Positions 1 through 4,192 of a DNA stretch of 5,050 nucleotides are shown here, piece by piece (the first letter of the stretch is position 1; each line of letters opens with the position of its first letter). Below the pieces are notes generated by a model that saw only the letters and a program-made list of their open reading frames with translations, was not told where the DNA came from and searched no databases. A program made the position numbers and the translations under genes. The DNA is from Candidatus Pacearchaeota archaeon (GTDB lineage Archaea > Nanobdellota > Nanobdellia > Pacearchaeales > GW2011-AR1): contig JAGLIS010000032.1 of NCBI GenBank assembly GCA_023142835.1, positions 1 through 5,050 on the forward strand. Direction: 5' to 3'.

Positions 1-35
1 GATTTTAGGGCTGAGCCTAGTTTGTCTAGTACCAT
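1..35 (-). CDS. srp54: Signal recognition particle GTPase SRP54, N-terminal fragment (runs off the window)
   Basis: Reading the minus strand from the ATG at 35-33 gives MVLDKLGSALK and then the window ends. This matches the start of archaeal SRP54 (typically MVLDKLG followed by SxLK), the first helix of the N domain. SRP54 binds signal sequences of nascent membrane proteins together with 7S RNA and docks on FtsY through its GTPase domain. The identification rests on 11 residues, but the nearby ftsY supports it strongly. A TATA-like element lies 23-30 bases upstream and there is no Shine-Dalgarno sequence, so the mRNA is probably leaderless. The rest of the gene lies to the left of this window. 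Confidence 0.85.
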   Translation of the reverse strand, partial: MVLDKLGSALK

Positions 36-57
36 AGTTTAAGGGGGAGAAGGAGGG

Positions 58-69
58 TTATTAAATTTT
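58..69 (-). promoter_or_regulatory. TATA-like promoter of srp54
   Basis: The minus strand reads AAAATTTAATAA here, with the core TTTAATAA 23-30 bases before the srp54 ATG. In archaea TBP sites sit about 25-30 bases before the transcription start, so transcription would start at or next to the ATG. A pyrimidine-rich stretch lies between box and gene. This is inferred from position and composition only. Confidence 0.5.
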
Positions 70-89
70 GGGTTGTCTGAAGAAATGTC

Positions 90-509
90 TTAAATAGCCG
101 ATTCAAAAATTTCATTTGACTCAAAGTTGTATTTCTTTATAATCCTTTCAATATCAGGGAATTTTTGGTCTTTTTCACGACATCTGATTTCTAAGGAAAG
201 TCTACTTAATTTATCTTCTGTTTTAGAATTCTTCATCCCCAATATGGTTGAATCCATTTCATCACCTTTTTTAAAATTCCTTTTACCATATAAAGTTATT
301 TCAATAATAGGTTGGATTTTATGTAGAACAATTGAATATATTGCAATTTTATTATCTTTTTCTGGAATTAGATTGTTGAAAGGTTCTTCTCTTATATTTC
401 TGCCTAATGTTGATAATTCCTTTTTTACTTGATTATATTCTTTAAATAAATCAAAGTATCTCGAATCTCCTTCGTAAAGTTTACTAAACGTTTGATAATT
501 ATATGACAT
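90..509 (-). CDS. Uncharacterised 139-residue protein between ftsY and srp54
   Basis: I do not recognise this protein. It runs from ATG at 509 to TAA at 90, and is soluble-looking with no signal peptide or membrane segment. The first third is charged and probably helical (residues about 17-40, with YFDLFKEYNQVKKELSTLG). The middle has two strand-like stretches (about 53-75, including IAIYSIVLHKIQPIIEITLYG, and about 100-110, LSRLSLEIRC). The end is charged and helical, with an IERIIKKYNF segment. It has a single cysteine and no zinc or catalytic motif that I can see. It lies 90 bases after ftsY and 54 bases before srp54 on the same strand, with its own TATA-like box. The AT-rich codon use resembles the neighbouring genes. 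It could be a lineage-specific gene that happens to sit between two targeting genes, or a partner of them; nothing decides this. Confidence 0.72.
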   Translation of the reverse strand: MSYNYQTFSKLYEGDSRYFDLFKEYNQVKKELSTLGRNIREEPFNNLIPEKDNKIAIYSIVLHKIQPIIEITLYGKRNFKKGDEMDSTILGMKNSKTEDKLSRLSLEIRCREKDQKFPDIERIIKKYNFESNEIFESAI

Positions 510-536
510 TTTGTTTTAAGATAGAGTTTGAAGATT

Positions 537-545
537 GTATTTAAG
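537..545 (-). promoter_or_regulatory. TATA-like promoter of the 139-residue gene
   Basis: CTTAAATAC on the minus strand lies 28-36 bases before the ATG at 509, giving a leader of only a few bases. A second AT-rich stretch (AAAATATATTT, around 560-573) lies further upstream and is an alternative. No Shine-Dalgarno sequence precedes the start. Confidence 0.4.
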
Positions 546-599
546 CATTATGTCGTTGAGAAATATATTTTAGTTTAAGAGATTTTTATTGCGTTTGTG

Positions 600-1634
600 T
601 TAGAGTCCTAATTTCTCAATTACTTTCTCTTTATCAAAAATTTCTAAGTCTTCGTATTCTTGCCCCGTTCCTAAAAAAAAGATTGGTTTTCCTGTGGCTT
701 GAGAAACTGAAATTGCGGTTCCGCCCTTTTCATCGACGTCAGATTTTGAGAGAATAATTCCTGTTAGACCCATCGTTTCATTGAATGCTTTTGCTTGTTC
801 TGTTGCATCGTTGCCTGTAATTGATTCTCCTAAAAATATATTCATATCGGGCTTAGTTATTCTTACAATTTTTTCAATTTCTTTCATTAGTGTATCTTTG
901 TTTTGCATCCGACCTGCGGTATCAATTAGGACAACGTCGATTTTATTTTTTTTTGCGTATGTGATGGCGTCGAATCCTACTGATGCCGGGTCGGTGCCGT
1001 AATCTTTTTTTGTTAGGTGGATTTTAAGTTTGTCGGCGTGTTGTTGGATTTGTTCGATTGATGCGGCACGAAAGGTGTCTGCGGCGGCTAGTGAAACGGA
1101 TAGTTTATTTTTTTGTAAGTAGTTTGCGACTTTTGCGATTGTGGTTGTTTTACCTGAACCATTGATTCCCGCAAAAACTATAATGAAAGGAGATTTTACT
1201 TCTAAGGAATCCTTTATAGATTTGATAAAATTTGGTGGGTTAACGAGGATTGATTCAATGGAGTTTTTCAATTCTTTTGCAAGATTGACTTCTTTCAAAT
1301 CATTTCCAATTAATCTTTCTGCTAAAGAATTTTTGATCGATTCTACAGATTCATAAGCTACATTATTTTGTAAAAGAATAATTTCAAGTTCTTCGAAAAG
1401 TTCTTCAAATTTTTCTTCTGTTAGTCTTTTTTTAAATTTTGTGAAGAATCCTTTTTCTTCAATTGGTGCATTGATAGTCTCTTCAAGTGATTGTTCTAAT
1501 TCATCTTTCTTTTTTTTAGGAGATTTTGATTTTTTAACATCCTTTTTCTTTTTGGGTTTTTCTACTTGCTGTTCTGGAGACTCTTTATTCTTATTTACCC
1601 ATTTCTTTAGTTTTTCTTTTAATGCTCCGAACAT
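600..1634 (-). CDS. ftsY: Signal recognition particle receptor FtsY
   Basis: FtsY is the SRP receptor GTPase: it docks the SRP54-ribosome complex at the membrane, and the two GTPases activate each other. All G motifs are visible in this 344-residue protein: P-loop GINGSGKT (156-163), DTFRAAS (186-192), DTAGR (238-242), SKSD in the place of the usual TKxD (296-299) and GTGQ (322-325). GTDPASVGFDA (213-223) is typical of FtsY rather than SRP54, and there is no methionine-rich M domain. Residues 1-50 are lysine-rich, with two KKKK runs, and fit the membrane-associated A-like region; the N-domain helices follow at about 61-145. The segment FLGESITGND (267-276) stands where most relatives have LVxDAxTGQD, a mild divergence. 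The gene starts at the ATG at 1634, 22-29 bases after a good TATA box. It is divergent from the GINS gene. Confidence 0.96.
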   Translation of the reverse strand: MFGALKEKLKKWVNKNKESPEQQVEKPKKKKDVKKSKSPKKKKDELEQSLEETINAPIEEKGFFTKFKKRLTEEKFEELFEELEIILLQNNVAYESVESIKNSLAERLIGNDLKEVNLAKELKNSIESILVNPPNFIKSIKDSLEVKSPFIIVFAGINGSGKTTTIAKVANYLQKNKLSVSLAAADTFRAASIEQIQQHADKLKIHLTKKDYGTDPASVGFDAITYAKKNKIDVVLIDTAGRMQNKDTLMKEIEKIVRITKPDMNIFLGESITGNDATEQAKAFNETMGLTGIILSKSDVDEKGGTAISVSQATGKPIFFLGTGQEYEDLEIFDKEKVIEKLGL

Positions 1635-1655
1635 ATTTTTCTGAGGAAAGTATAT

Positions 1656-1663
1656 CTTATAAA
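1656..1663 (-). promoter_or_regulatory. TATA box of ftsY
   Basis: TTTATAAG on the minus strand matches the archaeal TATA consensus well and lies 22-29 bases upstream of the ftsY ATG. A purine-rich stretch (GAGGA) directly before it could be the BRE. The spacing implies a leaderless transcript. Confidence 0.65.
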
Positions 1664-1676
1664 TCCTCTGAGGGTC

Positions 1677-1689
1677 ACTTCTTAGAAGT
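1677..1689. promoter_or_regulatory. 13-base palindrome upstream of the ftsY TATA box, possible operator
   Basis: ACTTCT-T-AGAAGT is a perfect inverted repeat around a central T (position 1683), 14 bases upstream of the ftsY TATA box and within the divergent ftsY/GINS region. A second, overlapping palindrome, AGAA-G-TTCT, occupies 1684-1692. A dimeric regulator could bind here, but AT-rich palindromes of this length also arise by chance. Confidence 0.3.
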
Positions 1690-1739
1690 TCTCAATTGCA
1701 GTTTTACCTTTTTAAAAATCTCTGAGTAGAGTATAACAA

Positions 1740-1752
1740 TTGTTTTAAACAA
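1740..1752 (+). promoter_or_regulatory. TATA-like element of the GINS gene inside a 13-base palindrome
   Basis: TTGTTT-T-AAACAA is a perfect inverted repeat with a central T. It contains TTTTAAAC (1743-1750), 21-28 bases before the GINS ATG, the usual place for a TATA box of a leaderless gene. An alternative AT-rich box (TTTTTAAAAAT) lies around 1709-1719. No Shine-Dalgarno sequence is seen before the start. Confidence 0.4.
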
Positions 1753-1770
1753 AGGATAGTTTTTCTTTTT

Positions 1771-2328
1771 ATGATAACTTTTAGTGATATTTACGAGGCG
1801 ATGCGGAAGGAGAAATATTCGGAGCAATTGCAACTTTTGTCTAAGAAGTTTCTTATTGATTCTGCGGAATATTTTCGTGAGAAGAGGGAGTTTTTGAATA
1901 AGGAGGAGGATTTGTTTTCCGATATGGCGATTAAGAGTAAGAAGAAATTGGAGAATGCGCTTTCGAGTTTTAGGGATTTGTTGAGGATTAGGAAGAAGAA
2001 AATTTTGAATTTGGCTTTTGTGGCTTCGGAGGTTGGGATTAGTAAGAAGGATTTTGAGAATTTGTTGGGTTTTGAGAAGGATTTGTTTGAAGGGATTGTT
2101 AAGGGTCTTGAACGAGCTGAAGGGAATATGAATGCGGAGATGAGTGGGATACAGAAGGATGAGTTGAAGCATAGGTTAGTTAGATTTTTGGAAGATGTTC
2201 CGGAGTTTTTAGATTTTGAAGGAAAGGAAGTCGGGCCTTTTGAGAAAGGCGAGATTGCTAATTTAGAGAGTGAGATAGTCGAAATTCTTGAAAAGGATAA
2301 ACGGGTTGAAGTTATTGATTATGATTAA
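1771..2328 (+). CDS. gins51: DNA replication complex GINS subunit (Gins51/Gins15 type)
   Basis: GINS joins the MCM helicase and Cdc45/RecJ-like protein in the replicative helicase complex. The 185-residue protein has the archaeal Gins51 order: a helical A domain first, with FRDLLRIRKKKILNLA (67-82) as its most characteristic stretch, followed by ASEVGISKKDFENLLGFEK (85-103), and a small C-terminal B domain, LVRFLEDVPEFLDFEGKEVGPFEKGEIANL (136-165). The VRFLEDVPEF and GPFEKGEIANLE pattern is typical of the family. The start is set by a TATA-like box 21-28 bases upstream. In the first two thirds many codons end in G (TTG, AAG, GAG), unlike the A-ending codons of minus-strand genes such as eS1. 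It stands alone, divergent from ftsY and convergent with the basic 61-residue gene. Some DPANN archaea use a single Gins51-like homotetramer; whether a Gins23 exists cannot be seen here. Confidence 0.9.
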   Translation: MITFSDIYEAMRKEKYSEQLQLLSKKFLIDSAEYFREKREFLNKEEDLFSDMAIKSKKKLENALSSFRDLLRIRKKKILNLAFVASEVGISKKDFENLLGFEKDLFEGIVKGLERAEGNMNAEMSGIQKDELKHRLVRFLEDVPEFLDFEGKEVGPFEKGEIANLESEIVEILEKDKRVEVIDYD

Positions 2329-2345
2329 TTTAACTTAAAGATAAT

Positions 2346-2352
2346 TATTTTT
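2346..2352 (+). terminator. Possible T-tract terminator after the GINS gene
   Basis: The 32-base gap between the convergent GINS gene and the basic small gene contains a short T-rich run (five consecutive T at 2348-2352). Archaeal RNA polymerase can stop at oligo-T tracts without a hairpin. The run is short and the whole region is AT-rich, so this is weak. Confidence 0.25.
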
Positions 2353-2360
2353 CTACAGAA

Positions 2361-2546
2361 TTATTCTTTTTTCTTAATTATTTTTTTAACAGTTTCTTTG
2401 ACGGTTTCTAAAATGCCTTTCTTTTTTGGTCTTGGTGCTCTTTTTCTACTCTTACCACTTACTAAATCTCTTTTCTTCTTTTTTCTTCTAGCAACTCTCC
2501 AACTTCTATTTCTATCGAGTCGCTTAGGTTTATTTTTTCCTGGCAT
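2361..2546 (-). CDS. Small, extremely basic protein (61 residues), probably nucleic-acid or ribosome binding
   Basis: I cannot assign a family. Of 61 residues, 28 are Lys or Arg and only five are acidic. Residues 1-43 are disordered-looking and RNA-binding in character (MPGKNKPKRLDRNRSWRVAR, then a KKKKR run and RKRAPRPKKK). Residues 44-61 (GILETVKETVKKIIKKKE) would make a short amphipathic helix. There is one tryptophan (W16) and no cysteine, so no zinc ribbon. The size and composition resemble small ribosomal proteins such as eL39 or eS30, but the sequence does not match what I know of either. A TATA-like element lies 22-29 bases before the ATG, which supports a real gene. It converges on GINS and lies downstream of the tRNA-Thr repeat region. 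Alternatives are a chromatin-associated peptide or a lineage-specific ribosomal protein. Confidence 0.68.
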   Translation of the reverse strand: MPGKNKPKRLDRNRSWRVARRKKKKRDLVSGKSRKRAPRPKKKGILETVKETVKKIIKKKE

Positions 2547-2567
2547 GTTAATTGTTAATAAATTGGG

Positions 2568-2575
2568 TTTTTAAG
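2568..2575 (-). promoter_or_regulatory. TATA-like promoter of the basic 61-residue gene
   Basis: CTTAAAAA on the minus strand lies 22-29 bases before the ATG at 2546. The position fits a leaderless transcript. A second AT-rich stretch (AATTTATTAA) lies closer to the start but too near for a TATA box. Confidence 0.4.
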
Positions 2576-2611
2576 TTTATTGTGAATCTTTTTTAGATAT
2601 TATTTTTTCAC

Positions 2612-2732
2612 TTCGTTCAAAAGCCTGCGAAGGGAGTTTTTTACTCACAAAATGCATCTCGAAAAATATCTGTTTGAATTTAGTTTTTCTCGAAGCGTTT
2701 TGTTCGCCCTCGACATGTCTCAAGTTTAACTC
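2612..2732 (-). repeat. tRNA-Thr-derived tandem unit B (121 bases, distal copy)
   Basis: Reading away from tRNA-Thr on the minus strand, the unit starts GAGTTAAAC, continues TTGAGACATGTCGAGGGCGAA, has about 65 bases unlike the other unit, and ends with GAGTAAAA, then AACTCCCTTCGCAGGC and TTTTGAACGAA. The 16-base AACTCCCTTCGCAGGC equals the 3' end of tRNA-Thr (T-loop 3' part, T-stem 3' strand, acceptor 3' strand). GTCGAGGG equals the tRNA's variable-loop end and T-stem 5' strand. It shares 32 identical bases (2611-2642) with unit A. The 64-residue open frame across it has no coding signs. Confidence 0.8.
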
Positions 2733-2765
2733 TTCGTTCAAAAGCCTGCGAAGGGAGTTTTTTTT
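2730..2765 (+). terminator. Terminator-like hairpin plus T8 tract, plus strand, in unit A
   Basis: CTCTTCG (2730-2736) can pair with CGAAGGG (2749-2755), with one U-G wobble and a 12-base loop, followed two bases later by eight T (2758-2765). Unit B repeats it more weakly (CTTCG 2611-2615 with CGAAG 2628-2632, then six T at 2637-2642). It would shield the tRNA-Thr/ndk side from plus-strand read-through. It may only be a by-product of the repeat. Confidence 0.3.
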
Positions 2766-2854
2766 ACTCAAACTTCACTCTAAAATTTTTCTAATCGCTT
2801 CGCTGAGAAAAATTCGAGCAAAGATTTTCGCCCTCGACGTCTCGGGTTTAACTC
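2733..2854 (-). repeat. tRNA-Thr-derived tandem unit A (122 bases, proximal copy)
   Basis: It has the same architecture as unit B and directly adjoins it: GAGTTAAAC, CCGAGAC, GTCGAGGGCGAA, a divergent central part, GAGTAAAAA, AACTCCCTTCGCAGGC and TTTTGAACGAA. Against unit B it lacks two bases (AT) before GTCGAGGG and has two more A before AACTCCC. Its central part contains a 9-base inverted repeat (2784-2792 with 2806-2814). It begins 25 bases beyond the end of tRNA-Thr. Its first 11 bases, GAGTTAAACCC, are the exact reverse complement of the tRNA's own T-arm (2891-2901). Confidence 0.8.
2784..2814. other. Inverted repeat within tandem unit A
   Basis: AATTTTTCT (2784-2792) and AGAAAAATT (2806-2814) are perfect inverted repeats around a 13-base loop. 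On the minus strand the second arm gives a T5 tract, so it could stop transcripts running out of tRNA-Thr. Unit B has only an imperfect counterpart (TCGAGAAAAA and TTTTTCGAGA). Confidence 0.45.
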
Positions 2855-2867
2855 AAAGAATCGCAAT

Positions 2868-2880
2868 CTTACTCCGTAAG
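2868..2880 (-). other. Small hairpin directly at the tRNA-Thr 3' end
   Basis: On the minus strand CTTAC-GGA-GTAAG forms a 5-bp stem whose first C is the last acceptor base (C72) of tRNA-Thr. It could affect tRNase Z processing of the 3' trailer or just be chance. The repeat units carry an unrelated sequence at this point. Confidence 0.3.
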
Positions 2881-2950
2881 CCTGCGAAGGGAGTTAAACC
2901 CTCGACCCTCTGTTTACAAGACAGATGCTCTGTCACTGAGCTACGCAGGC
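2879..2950 (-). tRNA. tRNA-Thr (anticodon UGU)
   Basis: The minus strand folds into a full cloverleaf: acceptor GCCTGCG/CGCAGGC (7 bp), D-arm GCTC-AGTGACA-GAGC, anticodon arm TCTGT-CTTGTAA-ACAGA with anticodon TGT, variable loop GGGTC, and T-arm GAGGG-TTTAACT-CCCTT. The discriminator is T, as known for archaeal tRNA-Thr, and CCA is not encoded. It has no intron. Position 19 is A and position 56 is T, where nearly all tRNAs have G19 and C56; the changed pair is still complementary. The gene lies 39 bases past ndk, with a TATA-like box 21-30 bases before its 5' end, and is followed by two tandem units containing its 3' sequence. Confidence 0.95.
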
Positions 2951-2970
2951 ATGTATTTTAGTTGAATGAG

Positions 2971-2980
2971 TTATTTTTAA
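2971..2980 (-). promoter_or_regulatory. TATA-like promoter of tRNA-Thr
   Basis: TTAAAAATAA on the minus strand lies 21-30 bases before the 5' end of the tRNA, in the short gap after ndk. It would give the tRNA its own transcript, although co-transcription from the ribosomal operon is also possible because no T-tract separates ndk from the tRNA. Confidence 0.5.
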
Positions 2981-2989
2981 GTATTGTGT

Positions 2990-3481
2990 TTATAGAATAT
3001 GTTCGTCGCCTGCACGTTTGTAATCAAAAATTTCGTCTATGGAAAACCATAGTGCTGTTTCATTTTTTGCATCTGTTTCATCTGCGGATGCGTGGACTAA
3101 ATTTTTTATTGCTATTTCTTTTTTATCTGCGTAAGAATAGCTAACATGTGAAAAGTCTCCTCTGATTGTTCCAGGTAGGGCTGCTTTAGATTCTGTTACT
3201 CCTACTATTTTTCTGACATTTTCGATTGCGTTAACTCCTTCGATTATCATTGCTATGATAGGACCTTCAGTGATAAAATTTAAGAGCATGTTTCGTACTT
3301 TTTCCCCAAGTCTTTTTGAAATGTCCTCCGTGTAATGCTGTTTTGCAAGGTCATTATCAATTTTTACTAATTTTAATGCTACGATTTTTAATCCTCTTTG
3401 TTCAAATCGTTTTATGATTTCTCCAGTTAATCCTCGAGCAACGCCGTCTGGCTTAATTAGAACTAATGTTTGTTGTATCAT
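2990..3481 (-). CDS. ndk: Nucleoside diphosphate kinase
   Basis: Ndk moves the gamma phosphate of an NTP onto NDPs through a phosphohistidine. The 163-residue protein shows the full family pattern: TLVLIKPDGVARGLTGEI (5-22, with the KPDG lysine K10), HYTE (49-52), GPIIAMIIEG (73-82), VRKIVG (89-94), PGTIRGDF (103-110) and the active site NLVHAS (127-132) with catalytic H130, then E141 and LWF. About 12 extra residues (112-126) before the active site, compared with human Ndk, are typical of archaeal forms. Its ATG overlaps the eS1 stop codon by 4 bases (ATGA, 3478-3481), so translation is probably coupled to eS1; no Shine-Dalgarno sequence is apparent. It is the last protein gene of the eL42-eS1-ndk operon, followed by tRNA-Thr. 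Confidence 0.96.
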   Translation of the reverse strand: MIQQTLVLIKPDGVARGLTGEIIKRFEQRGLKIVALKLVKIDNDLAKQHYTEDISKRLGEKVRNMLLNFITEGPIIAMIIEGVNAIENVRKIVGVTESKAALPGTIRGDFSHVSYSYADKKEIAIKNLVHASADETDAKNETALWFSIDEIFDYKRAGDEHIL

Positions 3482-4191
3482 TCTTTTTCTTTAGTAGTTT
3501 CTTCTTCAATAGATTCTTCAGCTTCTTCTTCTTCTTCAATAGATTCTTCAACTTTTTCTTCAATAGATTCTTCTGAGATTTCTTCTTTAGTAGTTTCTTC
3601 TGGAGTTTCTTCAGCTTCTTCCATATCTTCAGTTATTTTTTTCTTGAAGGCTTTTTCAAGATTAATTTTTTCTAAATCTTTTGTTTCGAATACTCTTAAA
3701 TCACAGAAGGAAAGAGGGTAAATTTTCTTTAGTTTTGGGAACATCATTTTTTGGAGAGTATTGTCTAAGAGTTCGTTACAGATTTCGGTGTAGTTTTTTT
3801 CTTTGAGATATTCTAACAAAAATTCTCTTGCTGTGTTTCTCAAGTTTTTTCGGACTGCTCGAGAAACTCGTTTTCGCGTGATTAATAATGGTTTTACAAT
3901 TACTCTAACATCTGCACATCGTGCTTTGAATGAGTCTTCTACGTAATCGCTTCTTTTTCTTATCATTTGTAAGATATAAGATTTTACTAATTCCATCTTT
4001 TTTGGAAGTCCTATTAGTTTTCCTTCTTTGTTAAATAATCTAAATGTAATTACTAGACCTTTTCCTCGAAGTTTTCGCGTTAGGTCTAATTTGATAGTTT
4101 TATTGTTTAGTTCTTCTGGAGTCCCAAGTATTCTTATCTCTGAGTTGAGAATCGGAATTTCAGCGTCGATATATTTTTTTCTTTCTGCCAT
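3478..4191 (-). CDS. rps3ae: Small-subunit ribosomal protein eS1 (S3Ae) with a long acidic tail
   Basis: eS1 is a 30S protein near the mRNA exit platform of archaeal and eukaryotic ribosomes. The core is clear: KLDLTRKLRGKGLVITFRL (34-52), LVKSYILQMIRKRSDYVEDS (68-87), RVIVKPLLITRKRVSRAVRK (96-115) and KLKKIYPLSFCDLRVFET (153-170), where the KKIYPL motif is diagnostic. From about residue 187 the protein turns into a 50-residue tail rich in Glu (about 27), Ser and Thr, with EESIEE three times, encoded by short DNA repeats. The core alone would have the usual length, so the tail is an addition. The gene follows eL42 with one base between stop and start, and overlaps ndk by four bases. No Shine-Dalgarno sequence precedes it. 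Confidence 0.94.
   Translation of the reverse strand: MAERKKYIDAEIPILNSEIRILGTPEELNNKTIKLDLTRKLRGKGLVITFRLFNKEGKLIGLPKKMELVKSYILQMIRKRSDYVEDSFKARCADVRVIVKPLLITRKRVSRAVRKNLRNTAREFLLEYLKEKNYTEICNELLDNTLQKMMFPKLKKIYPLSFCDLRVFETKDLEKINLEKAFKKKITEDMEEAEETPEETTKEEISEESIEEKVEESIEEEEEAEESIEEETTKEKE
3504..3573 (-). repeat. Short repeats encoding the acidic tail of eS1
   Basis: The plus-strand 16-mer CTTCAATAGATTCTTC occurs at 3504-3519, 3534-3549 and 3558-3573 (spacing 30 and 24 bases, in frame) and encodes the repeated ESIEE block. A second repeat, CTTTAGTAGTTTCTTC, occurs near 3490 and near 3586. The pattern suggests growth of the tail by in-frame slippage or duplication. Confidence 0.8.
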
Positions 4192-4192
4192 T

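Larger units (their letters stand above)
2621..2895 (-). repeat. Three direct copies of an 18-base tRNA-Thr 3'-end core
   Basis: The plus-strand core AAGCCTGCGAAGGGAGTT occurs at 2621-2638, 2742-2759 and 2878-2895, spaced 121 and 136 bases. The third copy is the functional 3' end of tRNA-Thr, and the first two close the tandem units. This segment of a tRNA is the usual attachment site of tRNA-targeting integrases, but no integrase or element cargo lies between the copies. Confidence 0.85.

Noticed and set aside
1675..2172. 165-residue minus-strand open frame
   Set aside because: It is antisense to the well-supported GINS gene, and its Leu/Lys/Ile-rich translation is a shadow of G/T-rich codons.
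2577..2771. 64-residue open frame on the minus strand (starts MSKKNSLRRLL)
   Set aside because: It is made of the tRNA-Thr-derived repeat units (the same 3'-end core is translated twice), has no recognisable domain and is explained by non-coding repeats.
2611..2895. CRISPR-like repeat array
   Set aside because: There are only three cores of 18 bases with spacing of 121 and 136 bases, the last is a tRNA gene, the spacers are partly similar and no cas gene is nearby.
2612..2950. Integrated mobile element bounded by tRNA attachment sites
   Set aside because: The direct repeats are in the right place for attachment sites, but only about 100 bases lie between them and no integrase, recombinase or cargo gene is present, so an intact element cannot be called.
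2674..2961. 95-residue plus-strand open frame
   Set aside because: It runs antisense through the whole tRNA-Thr gene and the repeat units, so it is a chance frame.
3470..3721. 83-residue serine-rich plus-strand frame
   Set aside because: It is the shadow of the Glu-rich repeat tail of eS1 on the other strand.
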